This document shows positions 1-6,403 of a stretch of DNA of 9,074 nt, one piece after another. Below the pieces are notes generated by a model that made no database searches, was not told the DNA's origin, and saw nothing but the letters and a program-made list of their open reading frames with translations. The position numbers were made by a program, and so were the translations under genes. Origin of the DNA: Deltaproteobacteria bacterium (GTDB lineage: Bacteria > Desulfobacterota > Dissulfuribacteria > Dissulfuribacterales > JALVPX01). The stretch lies in contig JAMOVF010000082.1 in assembly GCA_027061625.1 (NCBI GenBank), forward strand, positions 1-9,074, written 5' to 3'. Every line of letters starts with the position of its first letter. The first letter of the stretch is position 1.

Positions 1-237
1 AATCCGCCCAAGAATGATGAAAGATGTGATATATGCGGAACTCCTCTTATAAGAAGAGATGATGACACACCTGAAACCATACAAAAAAGGCTGGATGTTT
101 ATAGAAAACAGACTGCTCCGCTCTTAGATTATTACCAGGAAAAAGGGTTGCTGCTTAAGATTGACGGCACAGGCACTCCAGATCAGGTAACTGCTAGAAT
201 AGAAAATATTTTGCTGGAAAAGTTTTCCAAGTCATAA
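1..237 (+). CDS. adk: Adenylate kinase, C-terminal part (partial, 5' end outside window)
   Basis: Frame 1 is open from the first base to TAA at 235-237, giving the last 78 residues of the protein. Adenylate kinase makes two ADP from ATP and AMP in the cytoplasm. The visible part begins inside the LID domain. It has the second half of a zinc-type LID (C9-D-I-C12-G), then an R-R-D-D-D stretch, E-T and R-L-D-V-Y, then the T-A-P-L-L-D-Y-Y helix and an I-D-G strand. This order is diagnostic of long-form bacterial Adk. The first Cys pair, the P-loop and the AMP-binding region lie upstream of the window, so zinc binding is inferred from one Cys pair only. The stop codon overlaps the tail of the convergent biotin-ligase-like gene by 6 bases. 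Confidence 0.93.
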   Translation, partial: NPPKNDERCDICGTPLIRRDDDTPETIQKRLDVYRKQTAPLLDYYQEKGLLLKIDGTGTPDQVTARIENILLEKFSKS

Positions 238-1167
238 AAAACGAATTTCGCCTGAATTTATATTTATCATTTCCCCTGACTCCAGCACTATGTTTAAGCT
301 GCCGTCTTGCTCTATAGAATGGGCCAGGCCAGTAAATTCCACCTCTTGATCTATGTTGTATCCATAGGAAATTTGTCTTTTCAAGGTGATATTGCACCGT
401 TCCCAGGCATAAATGATGGGATTATAAGGCGATGCATTAAGACTATCCATCTGTTCTGCTTCCCATTGCTCAGCCAGGGCAATGAGCCAGCCTAATCTGG
501 CGATGATGTGAGAGGCCAAGTCCCAAACAGGCCATTTTTTACCAGTTTCACAAAGAAGGGATCCGGCCTCAGGCAGGTGATCAGGAAAGGAGTCAATGTT
601 TACATTTATGCCGGCCCCAAGTAGGATATAAGTTTGTTGGGAAAGCTGTGCTTTGTAGCTCTTAGTTAATATTCCAGCAATCTTTTTCCCATGGAGAAGC
701 ACATCATTGATCCATCTTACACCAGCATCACACCCCCACTCTCTTATTATCTGAGCAATAGCAATGCCGCAGGCAAGGCTATACAGAGACCAGTAACAAC
801 GCTCAAGTTTGGGATATATGGCCAAAACGAAGTAGGCCCCGCCCCTGGGAGCATACCAGATTCTGTTGAAACGACCCTTTGCATGGGTGAGTTCATCTGC
901 TGCCCAAAGGCTTCCAGAAATAATATCTTTTCCCGATTTTTCAGCGTTATCAATAGCCTTTTGGGCCAAGTCAAAGAGGTCATACCCCCTTTTTACGTGG
1001 ACAGAATATCGCCCTATGAGGTTGGATCTCGCTTTCAGTTCAGCAGCTCTATCTTTTTCATAGTTGGAATTGGCTGCAAGACAGGCATCACGGGCCAGAA
1101 AATAGCCTATTTTCTCAGAAAGAAAGGATTGCTGCATTTGCTTGACTCTTTTCATGGAAAAACTCAT
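232..1167 (-). CDS. Biotin--protein ligase family protein (BPL/LplA/LipB fold) with diverged biotin loop and no HTH
   Basis: This 311-residue protein has the biotin-protein-ligase catalytic fold. Residues 104-119 (W-Y-A-P then G-G-A-Y-F-V-L-A-I-Y-P) match the strand after the biotinoyl-AMP loop. R151-W-I-N-D followed by G160-K-K-I-A-G-I-L matches the W-P-N-D...R-K-L-A-G-I-L catalytic segment, with K162 in the place of the catalytic lysine. Residues about 265-311 look like the C-terminal BPL_C barrel, ending G-E-I-R-F-L. In the family this enzyme adenylates biotin and attaches it to biotin carboxyl carrier protein. Two oddities stand out. The G-R-G-R-R-G-R loop is replaced by A96-K-G-R-F-N-R102, and the usual S-T-N motif is not evident. 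The first ~60 residues do not read as the winged helix of BirA repressors. The gene overlaps adk tail to tail. The start is uncertain: ATG 1167 has no Shine-Dalgarno, and ATGs at 1155 and 1137 are alternatives. Substrate specificity (biotin or another carboxylate such as lipoate/octanoate) is not proven. Confidence 0.82.
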   Translation of the reverse strand: MSFSMKRVKQMQQSFLSEKIGYFLARDACLAANSNYEKDRAAELKARSNLIGRYSVHVKRGYDLFDLAQKAIDNAEKSGKDIISGSLWAADELTHAKGRFNRIWYAPRGGAYFVLAIYPKLERCYWSLYSLACGIAIAQIIREWGCDAGVRWINDVLLHGKKIAGILTKSYKAQLSQQTYILLGAGINVNIDSFPDHLPEAGSLLCETGKKWPVWDLASHIIARLGWLIALAEQWEAEQMDSLNASPYNPIIYAWERCNITLKRQISYGYNIDQEVEFTGLAHSIEQDGSLNIVLESGEMININSGEIRFL

Positions 1168-1170
1168 ACT
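1142..1170 (+). promoter_or_regulatory. Candidate promoter for the AmrB/MEMO1 gene, inside the 5' end of the divergent gene
   Basis: TTGACT (1142-1147), 17 bases, then CATACT (1165-1170). The -35 is good (5/6) and the -10 is weaker (4/6). The start would be near 1177, leaving a leader of about 47 bases that contains AGGAGA (1213-1218) five bases before ATG 1224. It abuts the divergent promoter at 1181-1209. No better-spaced pair was seen in the 56-base intergenic gap. Confidence 0.3.
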
Positions 1171-1180
1171 TAAAGAAGAG

Positions 1181-1209
1181 AATATACAATAATCGGTTTA
1201 TGGTGCCAA
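1181..1209 (-). promoter_or_regulatory. Candidate sigma70 promoter for the biotin-ligase-like gene
   Basis: Read on the minus strand, a -35 box TTGGCA (1209-1204) is followed after 17 bases by a -10 box TATATT (1186-1181). Each matches the consensus at five of six positions. Transcription would start near 1174, only about 7 bases before the ATG at 1167, which fits the lack of a ribosome binding site there. Prediction only. Confidence 0.5.
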
Positions 1210-1223
1210 AATAGGAGAAAGCT

Positions 1224-2039
1224 ATGAATAGTAAATTTGTCCGTCAGCCAGCAGTAGCGAATCAATTCTATGATGGTGATCCCATCAGGCTTAGCTATGA
1301 GCTTGGAAAGCTGATTGGCCCTGTAACGTCTCCAGAGCCAGCTCTTGCAGTTATAGCACCCCATGCAGGATATATATATTCAGGCCGCGTGGCCGGCAAA
1401 GCATATTCCAAGGTTGTGGTGCCTAAAACCGTTGTAGTCCTTGGGCCAAATCATACAGGACTGGGGGCGGCTGCGGCAATAATGACCGAAGGGATATGGG
1501 CCATGCCTTTAGGAAATGTTCCAATTAATAGTGAGCTGGCAATAGCCATATTGAACAATTCCAGGTTTTTGATGGATGATATACAGGCCCATTTGCATGA
1601 GCACTCTTTAGAGGTGCAGATACCATTTTTGCAGTACAGGCAGCCTGAACTCGAGATCGTCCCCATTTGTTTGAGTCATCTAACCTATGAGGCATGTGAA
1701 GATATTGGCCAAAGCATTGCTGCTGCAATCCGGGCCTATAATGAGGATGTGTTGATAGTTGCAAGTACAGACATGACCCATTATGAGCCCCAAGAGCAGG
1801 CTGAAGCAAAAGACAGGCTGGCCATTGAAAAGATTATAAGCCTTGATCCAAAAGGCCTTTACAATACTGTATTGTCTTATGGCATTACCATGTGCGGGAT
1901 AATGCCTACCACCGTGACCTTGATTGCCGCCTTGGCCCTTGGAGCAAGCAGGGCCGATTTGGTAGCCTATGCAACATCTGGTGATGTAACAGGCGATTAT
2001 TCCAGCGTAGTTGGATATGCCAGCTTTATTGTCAAGTGA
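1224..2039 (+). CDS. amrB: MEMO1 family protein (AmmeMemoRadiSam system protein B)
   Basis: The 271 residues cover a full-length MEMO1/AmrB protein. Family signatures appear in order: A-P-H47-A-G-Y-I-Y-S-G, L-G-P-N-H77-T-G, E126-H-S-L-E-V-Q-I-P-F-L-Q, S-T-D183-M-T-H186-Y, and M-C224-G-I-M-P. By comparison with human MEMO1 and extradiol-dioxygenase-like folds, H47, H77, D183, H186 and C224 should line the metal or active-site pocket. All are present, so the site looks intact. The biochemical role in bacteria is not settled. The family is named for co-occurrence with AMMECR1 (AmrA) and a radical SAM protein (AmrS), neither of which is in this window. The start is set by AGGAGA five bases upstream of the ATG. 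The gene is transcribed away from the biotin-ligase-like gene. It ends 67 bases before a tRNA-Gln that has its own promoter, and I see no terminator hairpin in that gap. Confidence 0.92.
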   Translation: MNSKFVRQPAVANQFYDGDPIRLSYELGKLIGPVTSPEPALAVIAPHAGYIYSGRVAGKAYSKVVVPKTVVVLGPNHTGLGAAAAIMTEGIWAMPLGNVPINSELAIAILNNSRFLMDDIQAHLHEHSLEVQIPFLQYRQPELEIVPICLSHLTYEACEDIGQSIAAAIRAYNEDVLIVASTDMTHYEPQEQAEAKDRLAIEKIISLDPKGLYNTVLSYGITMCGIMPTTVTLIAALALGASRADLVAYATSGDVTGDYSSVVGYASFIVK

Positions 2040-2051
2040 GTATTGCGTTAG

Positions 2052-2067
2052 TGACTTATTGACTTAT
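2052..2067 (+). repeat. Perfect tandem 8-bp repeat over the tRNA promoter -35
   Basis: TGACTTAT occurs twice head to tail (2052-2059 and 2060-2067). The second copy supplies most of the -35 box TTGACT (2059-2064) of the tRNA-Gln promoter. It could be a chance duplication or a tandem half-site for a regulator. Confidence 0.6.
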
Positions 2068-2087
2068 AGGCCGTTTCCATTTATAAA
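2059..2087 (+). promoter_or_regulatory. Strong sigma70-type promoter for tRNA-Gln (and probably the ANTAR regulator)
   Basis: TTGACT (2059-2064), 17 bases, then TATAAA (2082-2087), both five of six to consensus with ideal spacing. The predicted start at about 2094 lies 13 bases before the mature tRNA 5' end, a typical short tRNA leader that RNase P would remove. Confidence 0.7.
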
Positions 2088-2106
2088 AATAGTGCTCTGG
2101 AAATGC

Positions 2107-2180
2107 TGGGGGATCGTCTAACGGCAGGACAGCAGACTCTGGATCTGCTTATCTAGGTTCGAATCCTAGTCCCCCAGCCA
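2107..2180 (+). tRNA. tRNA-Gln (anticodon CTG), CCA encoded
   Basis: A complete cloverleaf can be drawn. The acceptor TGGGGGA (2107-2113) pairs with TCCCCCA (2170-2176), the discriminator is G, and the encoded CCA is at 2178-2180. The D stem GTCT pairs with GGAC (one G-T). The anticodon stem GCAGA/TCTGC is perfect and encloses the loop C-T-CTG-G-A, so the anticodon is CTG and reads CAG glutamine codons. The T arm CTAGG-TTCGAAT-CCTAG is perfect. The T1-A72 first pair and G73 discriminator match the bacterial tRNA-Gln pattern. A strong promoter lies just upstream. There is no terminator in the 36 bases before the next gene, so a tRNA-mRNA joint transcript is likely. Confidence 0.97.
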
Positions 2181-2216
2181 ACTGTTCACTTAAAACACAG
2201 CAACGGGAATTAACCA

Positions 2217-2810
2217 GTGCCCGCTTCCATTTCAATACTTGTAGCTGAAGATGATCCCACAATCGCAAGGGATTATAAAATAATACTCCAGGAATATGGC
2301 TATAAAGTTGTTGGTATAGCCAATGACGGAGAAGAAGCCATTTCATTAAGCAGTGCACTTCAGCCTGATCTGATTTTAATGGATATAAAAATGCCCAAGC
2401 TTAATGGCCTGGATGCTGCCAGATTAATTAATGAAAACAGGCAAGGAAGTTTTATTCCAATTGTGCTGGTTACGGCTTATGCAGAACCATCTCTGATACA
2501 AAAGGCCAAACATTGCGGCGTGCTTGGCTACTTGGTAAAGCCTGTCCATCTTGATGATCTGGTGCCGGCAGTGGAATTGGCCTACAGTGCTGGTCAGAAA
2601 ATAAATGCCCTTGAAGGTGTGGTAGATAACCTTTCTGAAGAGCTTGAGGCCAGAAAGCTCATAGAGCGGGCCAAAGGGCTTGTTATGAAGCGCCTTAAAA
2701 TCCCTGAAGATGAGGCCATGAGGCTTCTTCAAAGGGAGAGCCGGCGCCAGCGGATAAAACTCAAGGAACTCGCAAAGTCAATTATTGCTTCTTATGCTGC
2801 ACTCAGCTAA
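2217..2810 (+). CDS. ANTAR-domain response regulator (AmiR/NasT type)
   Basis: This 197-residue protein has two parts. Residues 5-122 are a receiver domain with acidic pocket D12/D13, phospho-acceptor D56 (L-M-D-I-K-M-P), T86, Y105 and K108 (Y-L-V-K-P), so it should be phosphorylatable. Residues about 130-190 are a helical linker followed by the ANTAR RNA-binding domain (R-K-L-I-E-R-A-K-G-L-V-M-K, then E-D-E-A-M-R-L-L-Q-R-E-S-R and K-L-K-E-L-A-K-S-I-I). Family members bind paired hairpins in leader RNAs and prevent termination, often in nitrogen-assimilation genes. Target and partner kinase are not visible here. The start is GTG 2217: the upstream GGGA lies 10 bases away and is weak, but the receiver's first strand begins five residues in, so a later start is impossible. 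It begins 36 bases after tRNA-Gln and ends with an 8-base tail overlap with the convergent TPR gene. Confidence 0.9.
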   Translation: MPASISILVAEDDPTIARDYKIILQEYGYKVVGIANDGEEAISLSSALQPDLILMDIKMPKLNGLDAARLINENRQGSFIPIVLVTAYAEPSLIQKAKHCGVLGYLVKPVHLDDLVPAVELAYSAGQKINALEGVVDNLSEELEARKLIERAKGLVMKRLKIPEDEAMRLLQRESRRQRIKLKELAKSIIASYAALS

Positions 2811-3708
2811 AGGTGCTTTCGCCATTTCCTTCTATAATTTCCTGTATGTCTGATTTGGGATCTGGCAGGCCATTTTTCGTACTATCGTCATTGATATTTT
2901 TGGCAAGTGCGGTTTCATATTCACGTTTTAATATGTGAGTTACTTCATTGATGCGTTTTTCTAACAGTTTAAGTCCCTTGGAGGCCTCAACGCATTTAGG
3001 ATTCAATTCAAGCGCCTTTTCAAAGGCGGCCCTTGCTTCGGCATACCAGCTTCCATCCATATAGCCTTCACCAGCTATACAATATGCCTTGTCAAGGCCT
3101 TCAGGGAACATGGCCGTCAAAAGGTTTTCTGAATAGCCTTCAGATTTCCATGCTTTGTCAATCAGGGCCTTGTTCTGGATGAAAAACCTTATTAGCAAAG
3201 GATTGAGCTTTTCCTTTTTTAGAACTGTCTCCAATTGGTCGCCTGCCTTGTCAAACATGCAATGAAGTTTGCGGGATGAGTGGAGCACATTCTTCTCAGC
3301 AGTTTCAAACAGATCTCTGCATTTTTCATACATTTTAAAGGCCCGATCTGTGGAAGCAGCCTGTTCAAAGGCCGGTTTATATCTGACGAGCAGGTAGAGA
3401 TCTTCTTTTAGCTTCATGGCTTCATGAAAGAGTGCGCCTATGAGCCAGTCAAGGAGAAATTCTTCTGGATGGCCCTGTGGATCATAGTCCTGCCAAAGGG
3501 TATGGCATGTGTCTTTGAGCCTCCACAATATTCCCTTTTCTTTATCTGTACCTACTAATTCCTCCATATCTGGATAACTGTGAATGTTGTTGTCGAGTTT
3601 CTTTTTTATCTTATTGAACAGTATCCGGCCCTTGCAGAAGTCCCTCAGGACATTACGTATCATGAGGTCTTTTTTCTGCTTGAGCCAGACTCCGCTTCTT
3701 TCCTTCAT
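2803..3708 (-). CDS. Unknown protein with a C-terminal TPR motif, last gene of the htpX-radical SAM unit
   Basis: I do not recognise a named family for this 301-residue protein. It is strongly helical and charged, with no signal peptide and no membrane segment, so probably cytoplasmic. Residues about 85-110 form an amphipathic helix (a segment with H-E-A-M-K-L-K-E-D). Residues about 205-238 read as one tetratricopeptide repeat (A-Y-C-I-A-G-E-G-Y, then A-R-A-A-F-E-K-A-L-E-L-N-P), followed by a further helix pair. The last 30 residues are polar and likely disordered. TPRs usually bind protein partners. Its start lies 12 bases after the stop of the radical SAM gene, and an AAGGA sits across that stop codon (9 bases from the ATG), which suggests translational coupling and a partner or chaperone role. 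That role is inference. Cysteines are scattered, with no obvious metal or Fe-S motif. It converges with the ANTAR regulator, overlapping by 8 bases. Confidence 0.75.
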   Translation of the reverse strand: MKERSGVWLKQKKDLMIRNVLRDFCKGRILFNKIKKKLDNNIHSYPDMEELVGTDKEKGILWRLKDTCHTLWQDYDPQGHPEEFLLDWLIGALFHEAMKLKEDLYLLVRYKPAFEQAASTDRAFKMYEKCRDLFETAEKNVLHSSRKLHCMFDKAGDQLETVLKKEKLNPLLIRFFIQNKALIDKAWKSEGYSENLLTAMFPEGLDKAYCIAGEGYMDGSWYAEARAAFEKALELNPKCVEASKGLKLLEKRINEVTHILKREYETALAKNINDDSTKNGLPDPKSDIQEIIEGNGESTFS

Positions 3709-3720
3709 ATTTTGAAGTCC

Positions 3721-5520
3721 TTATATATTTCTGTTCCTATGATCTTTCACAGCCAGGCTGATTATCCTCTGTCCTTCACAAAACATGAGTTTTTTTTCCA
3801 CCATTTGGTGCACAAAGGCCCTTATTTGCTCTGGTGAAAATTTTGGTGCAGCTGCTTCAAGATCTTGGAAAACACATGCATCGGCAGCCAGGAGATAGAG
3901 TGCTTTGGAGGCCCCTGTCAAACGGTGATAAAGTGTACGGCCTCCAGGAAGCACTTGGCGAATGATCATAAAATTTCCGCCATCCCGGTATGACAGCAGG
4001 GGTCTTTCCTTTATCAACTTTTCCCATTCTCTTTGCCAATGGTGTACCTTTGTTTCTACTGCCTTCCACAACTGCTGCTGCCGTTTTTTGTCACCCCTGT
4101 ATTCTAGCACCATTGGGACCATATTTTGAGAAAACCCCTTTGGAAAAAGATCGGCGAAATAGTGGTGTGGCTTTATTCCTGATATCTTAAATTTTTTATG
4201 ATCTTGTTGAACAGGGCTTCCATAGCCTAGCCAGAAGGATACAGTCTTAAGGGGCTGAAAAGGCCATACGTATTCGATGTTAGCCAAGGTTTCCGCTACT
4301 TCCTCCTCTGTGCTGCCAGGAAAATGGAGGATAAGATTGCCTTGCAGGGATATGCCAGCTTCTAAAGCATGACGCATGGCAGCAATATTGTCAAAGGCTT
4401 TTGTGCCCTTGGAAAGTCTTTTTAGAAGGGATGTGGATAGGGCTTCGATCCCAACTTGTACTTCCTTCAGTCCAGCCCTGCTCATATGTGCCATTTCTTT
4501 CCTGGTGTGGGCAGCCCTGATCTCTGCAAAGAAATGGTAATCGCGCTCATGTTTGCTAAGAAGTTTGAATAATTGTGGTGCTTTTGCCTTTGGCAGAGCA
4601 TTATCCATAAAGGCGAAATCCAGCACGCCATATCTTTGGGCAAGGTGGTCTATTTCTTGTGCCATCCTTTTATGTGTCTTTTGTCTGTAGTTTTCCCACT
4701 GAAGATTGAGATTGCAAAAAGTGCACCGCCGCCACCAGCAGCCCCTGGAAAACTCTATGGGCAGTTCTGGGAAAAAGCGATTTTGGGGATCAAGGCCTGC
4801 AAGTTCTGAGAAATAATCATCGAAATCTGGTATGGGAAGAGAGTTGATATCCTTTATTTGATTCTTGACATTATCAAAGGCAGGATTGCTGCCTTTTGTC
4901 AAAATTCCTGTTTTTTCACCGATTTTTGGGGTGTTGCCATTCAAGTGGGTCAACAGGCTTGCTAAGGGCTTTTCGCCTTCACCATTGATGGCATAGTCAA
5001 TAAAGCCGAAATTGTCCAATAGAGACCTGCCTAACCTGCCAGAACAGCTTGAACCGCCCAAAATCACTTTGCATGCTGGATTTATTTTTTTTATCTCTTT
5101 AGCCAGCCACAAAGAGGTGGTTAGTTGATTCAGACAAACAGTGAATCCAACTGCTTGATAGTCGTTCCAATTCACCTCCTTTATAAACTTTAACAGGGTC
5201 TCTTTGAGTCTTTTGGTGGTAGCCTGAAAGGAAATTTTCTGGGTTCCCCGTTTGGCCAAATTCCGGGTAAAGATCTTTTCACAATTGTTGAACATTTCAG
5301 GAAAAAGCAGGGCTGCCCCTACAGCCTCTGATGCAAAACTGGATTGCGAGATGGCATGGTAGGAAGCAAAGCCAATGGCTTGGGCACATTTCAGATATGG
5401 ATGAAAACAGCGTACTTCTACTTCTGGCAACTTCGTTTTGATATAGGCTTTGAGTGCCGCGACCTGTATTGAAGGCCGGTTAAAGAGGGGCCAAGGGGCA
5501 GCTGTGAGGGCAACTTTCAT
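3721..5520 (-). CDS. B12-binding radical SAM protein, RiPP-maturation C-methyltransferase-like
   Basis: This 599-residue protein has three regions. Residues 1-245 are a cobalamin-binding Rossmann-type region with V124-G-F-T, L-G-G-S-S-C-S-G (154-161) and N-G-E-G-E (179-183), but no D-x-H-x-x-G signature. Residues about 250-430 are a radical SAM barrel with E-F-S-R-G then C261-x4-C266-x2-C269, F-M-D-N (304-307), a V-G-I-E-A-L segment and a H-F-P-G-S-T-E-E-E turn. Residues about 480-599 are a C-terminal domain with L-S-Y-R-D-G-G and a closing M-V-E-K-K-L-M-F-C-E-G. The arrangement and the R-G-C-W-W...C-T-F-C segment recall the 'RiPP maturation radical SAM C-methyltransferase' family (TIGR03975, from memory). 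Members are thought to methylate unactivated carbons of peptides using SAM, a 4Fe-4S cluster and cobalamin. The cysteine spacing differs from the usual CX3CX2C and from the longer spacing I recall for that family. The gene starts 4 bases after the EamA gene, with GGGA 7 bases before its ATG. No precursor peptide gene is visible nearby, so the substrate is unknown. Confidence 0.88.
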   Translation of the reverse strand: MKVALTAAPWPLFNRPSIQVAALKAYIKTKLPEVEVRCFHPYLKCAQAIGFASYHAISQSSFASEAVGAALLFPEMFNNCEKIFTRNLAKRGTQKISFQATTKRLKETLLKFIKEVNWNDYQAVGFTVCLNQLTTSLWLAKEIKKINPACKVILGGSSCSGRLGRSLLDNFGFIDYAINGEGEKPLASLLTHLNGNTPKIGEKTGILTKGSNPAFDNVKNQIKDINSLPIPDFDDYFSELAGLDPQNRFFPELPIEFSRGCWWRRCTFCNLNLQWENYRQKTHKRMAQEIDHLAQRYGVLDFAFMDNALPKAKAPQLFKLLSKHERDYHFFAEIRAAHTRKEMAHMSRAGLKEVQVGIEALSTSLLKRLSKGTKAFDNIAAMRHALEAGISLQGNLILHFPGSTEEEVAETLANIEYVWPFQPLKTVSFWLGYGSPVQQDHKKFKISGIKPHHYFADLFPKGFSQNMVPMVLEYRGDKKRQQQLWKAVETKVHHWQREWEKLIKERPLLSYRDGGNFMIIRQVLPGGRTLYHRLTGASKALYLLAADACVFQDLEAAAPKFSPEQIRAFVHQMVEKKLMFCEGQRIISLAVKDHRNRNI

Positions 5521-5524
5521 TTCT

Positions 5525-6403
5525 CTATCCCTTAATCATGATCACTGCTACTCCAGCTACCATGAGGCTTGTTCCTGCAAAACGTTCAGAAATGCGTTCT
5601 TCGCCAAAAAGAAATTTCCCATAAAAAACGCTGAACAAGAGGCTGGTTCTTTTGACTGCAATCATATATGCGGCTTGGGTCAGGCTTATTGCCCACATAT
5701 GGGTGAGGACCATTAATGTTTGGCATAGGCCGACTCCCCACCATTCCAGCCGTGGTTTTAAGGCCTGGAAAGTGGAACTGCTGTTCTTTAAAAGAAAGTT
5801 TGCCCCAAATGCCATAAGCAGCACAGCTAATCCTGTGATTATAAAATAGAAACAGGCAAAGAAGAGCGGATTGGATAATAAAACGGCTTTTTTGCCAAGC
5901 ACCGAGGTTATACTGTAGAGGAGTGCCACCGTCAGCATCAACACCGATCCCGTTTCTTTGAAAATTGCCATAAAGGGACCAAGAATGCCCATGGAATTAT
6001 TCAAATTTAAAATATATGCACCTGCCACTGTAAGGAGGATGCCGGCTAGGCCTGCTGGGGTGATTTTTTCTCCAAGTATCAGCCATCCTGTCAATATAAT
6101 AAAAACGGGTGTAAAGGCTAAGAATGGTATGCTAAGGGAGATAGGAGAGCTTTTAAGGGCCTTCATGTATAATATTAGTGCGCTTAATTCCAAGGGAAGC
6201 AGCAGGAGGATTGTGGTCCAAAATTCGTTAGTAAGTTCAGGCCAAGGAATAAGCAGAAGAATGGGCAGTAAAAAGGGAAGAGGAGAAACCGCCCGGACAA
6301 CTGCCATATGGAGAGGAGTCATGGAACTGAAATGTGCTTTCAGTAAGGCATCTCCAGAGGCAGTGGCCAGGGCGGTGGTAAGGGCTATGGGGAACCAGTT
6401 CAC
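5525..6403 (-). CDS. EamA/DMT-superfamily inner-membrane transporter
   Basis: The 292 residues are almost continuous hydrophobic helices, consistent with ten membrane segments arranged as two EamA repeats. Each repeat ends with the family pattern. One is at residues about 83-137 (I-P-F-L-A-F-T-P-V-F, L-G-E-K-I-T, A-G-A-Y-I-L). The other is at about 238-292 (K-R-T-S-L-L-F-S-V-F-Y-G, F-G-E-E-R-I-S-E-R, V-A-G-V-A-V-I). Relatives export or exchange small molecules such as amino acids and metabolites; the substrate cannot be read from the sequence. The start is GTG 6403, sharing four bases (GTGA) with the htpX stop. The radical SAM gene follows after 4 bases. This tight coupling between a protease and a radical SAM enzyme suggests, but does not show, that it moves a product or precursor linked to them. 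Confidence 0.9.
   Translation of the reverse strand: MNWFPIALTTALATASGDALLKAHFSSMTPLHMAVVRAVSPLPFLLPILLLIPWPELTNEFWTTILLLLPLELSALILYMKALKSSPISLSIPFLAFTPVFIILTGWLILGEKITPAGLAGILLTVAGAYILNLNNSMGILGPFMAIFKETGSVLMLTVALLYSITSVLGKKAVLLSNPLFFACFYFIITGLAVLLMAFGANFLLKNSSSTFQALKPRLEWWGVGLCQTLMVLTHMWAISLTQAAYMIAVKRTSLLFSVFYGKFLFGEERISERFAGTSLMVAGVAVIMIKG

Noticed and set aside
691..1173. 160-codon plus-strand open frame opposite the biotin-ligase-like gene
   Set aside because: It lies wholly antisense to a gene with clear family motifs. Its translation shows no domain and it has no ribosome binding site of note.
2797..2808. GCTG-CACT-CAGC mini-hairpin at the ANTAR/TPR gene junction as a terminator
   Set aside because: The stem is only four pairs and no T-run follows on either strand.
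3580..3837. 85-codon plus-strand open frame across the TPR/radical SAM junction
   Set aside because: It is antisense to two real genes and shows no family resemblance.
4714..4740. Radical SAM gene as the AmrS partner of the AmrB protein
   Set aside because: Its N-terminal cobalamin-binding region, C-terminal domain and CX4CX2C motif point to the RiPP-maturation-like class, not to the PflA-like AmrS.
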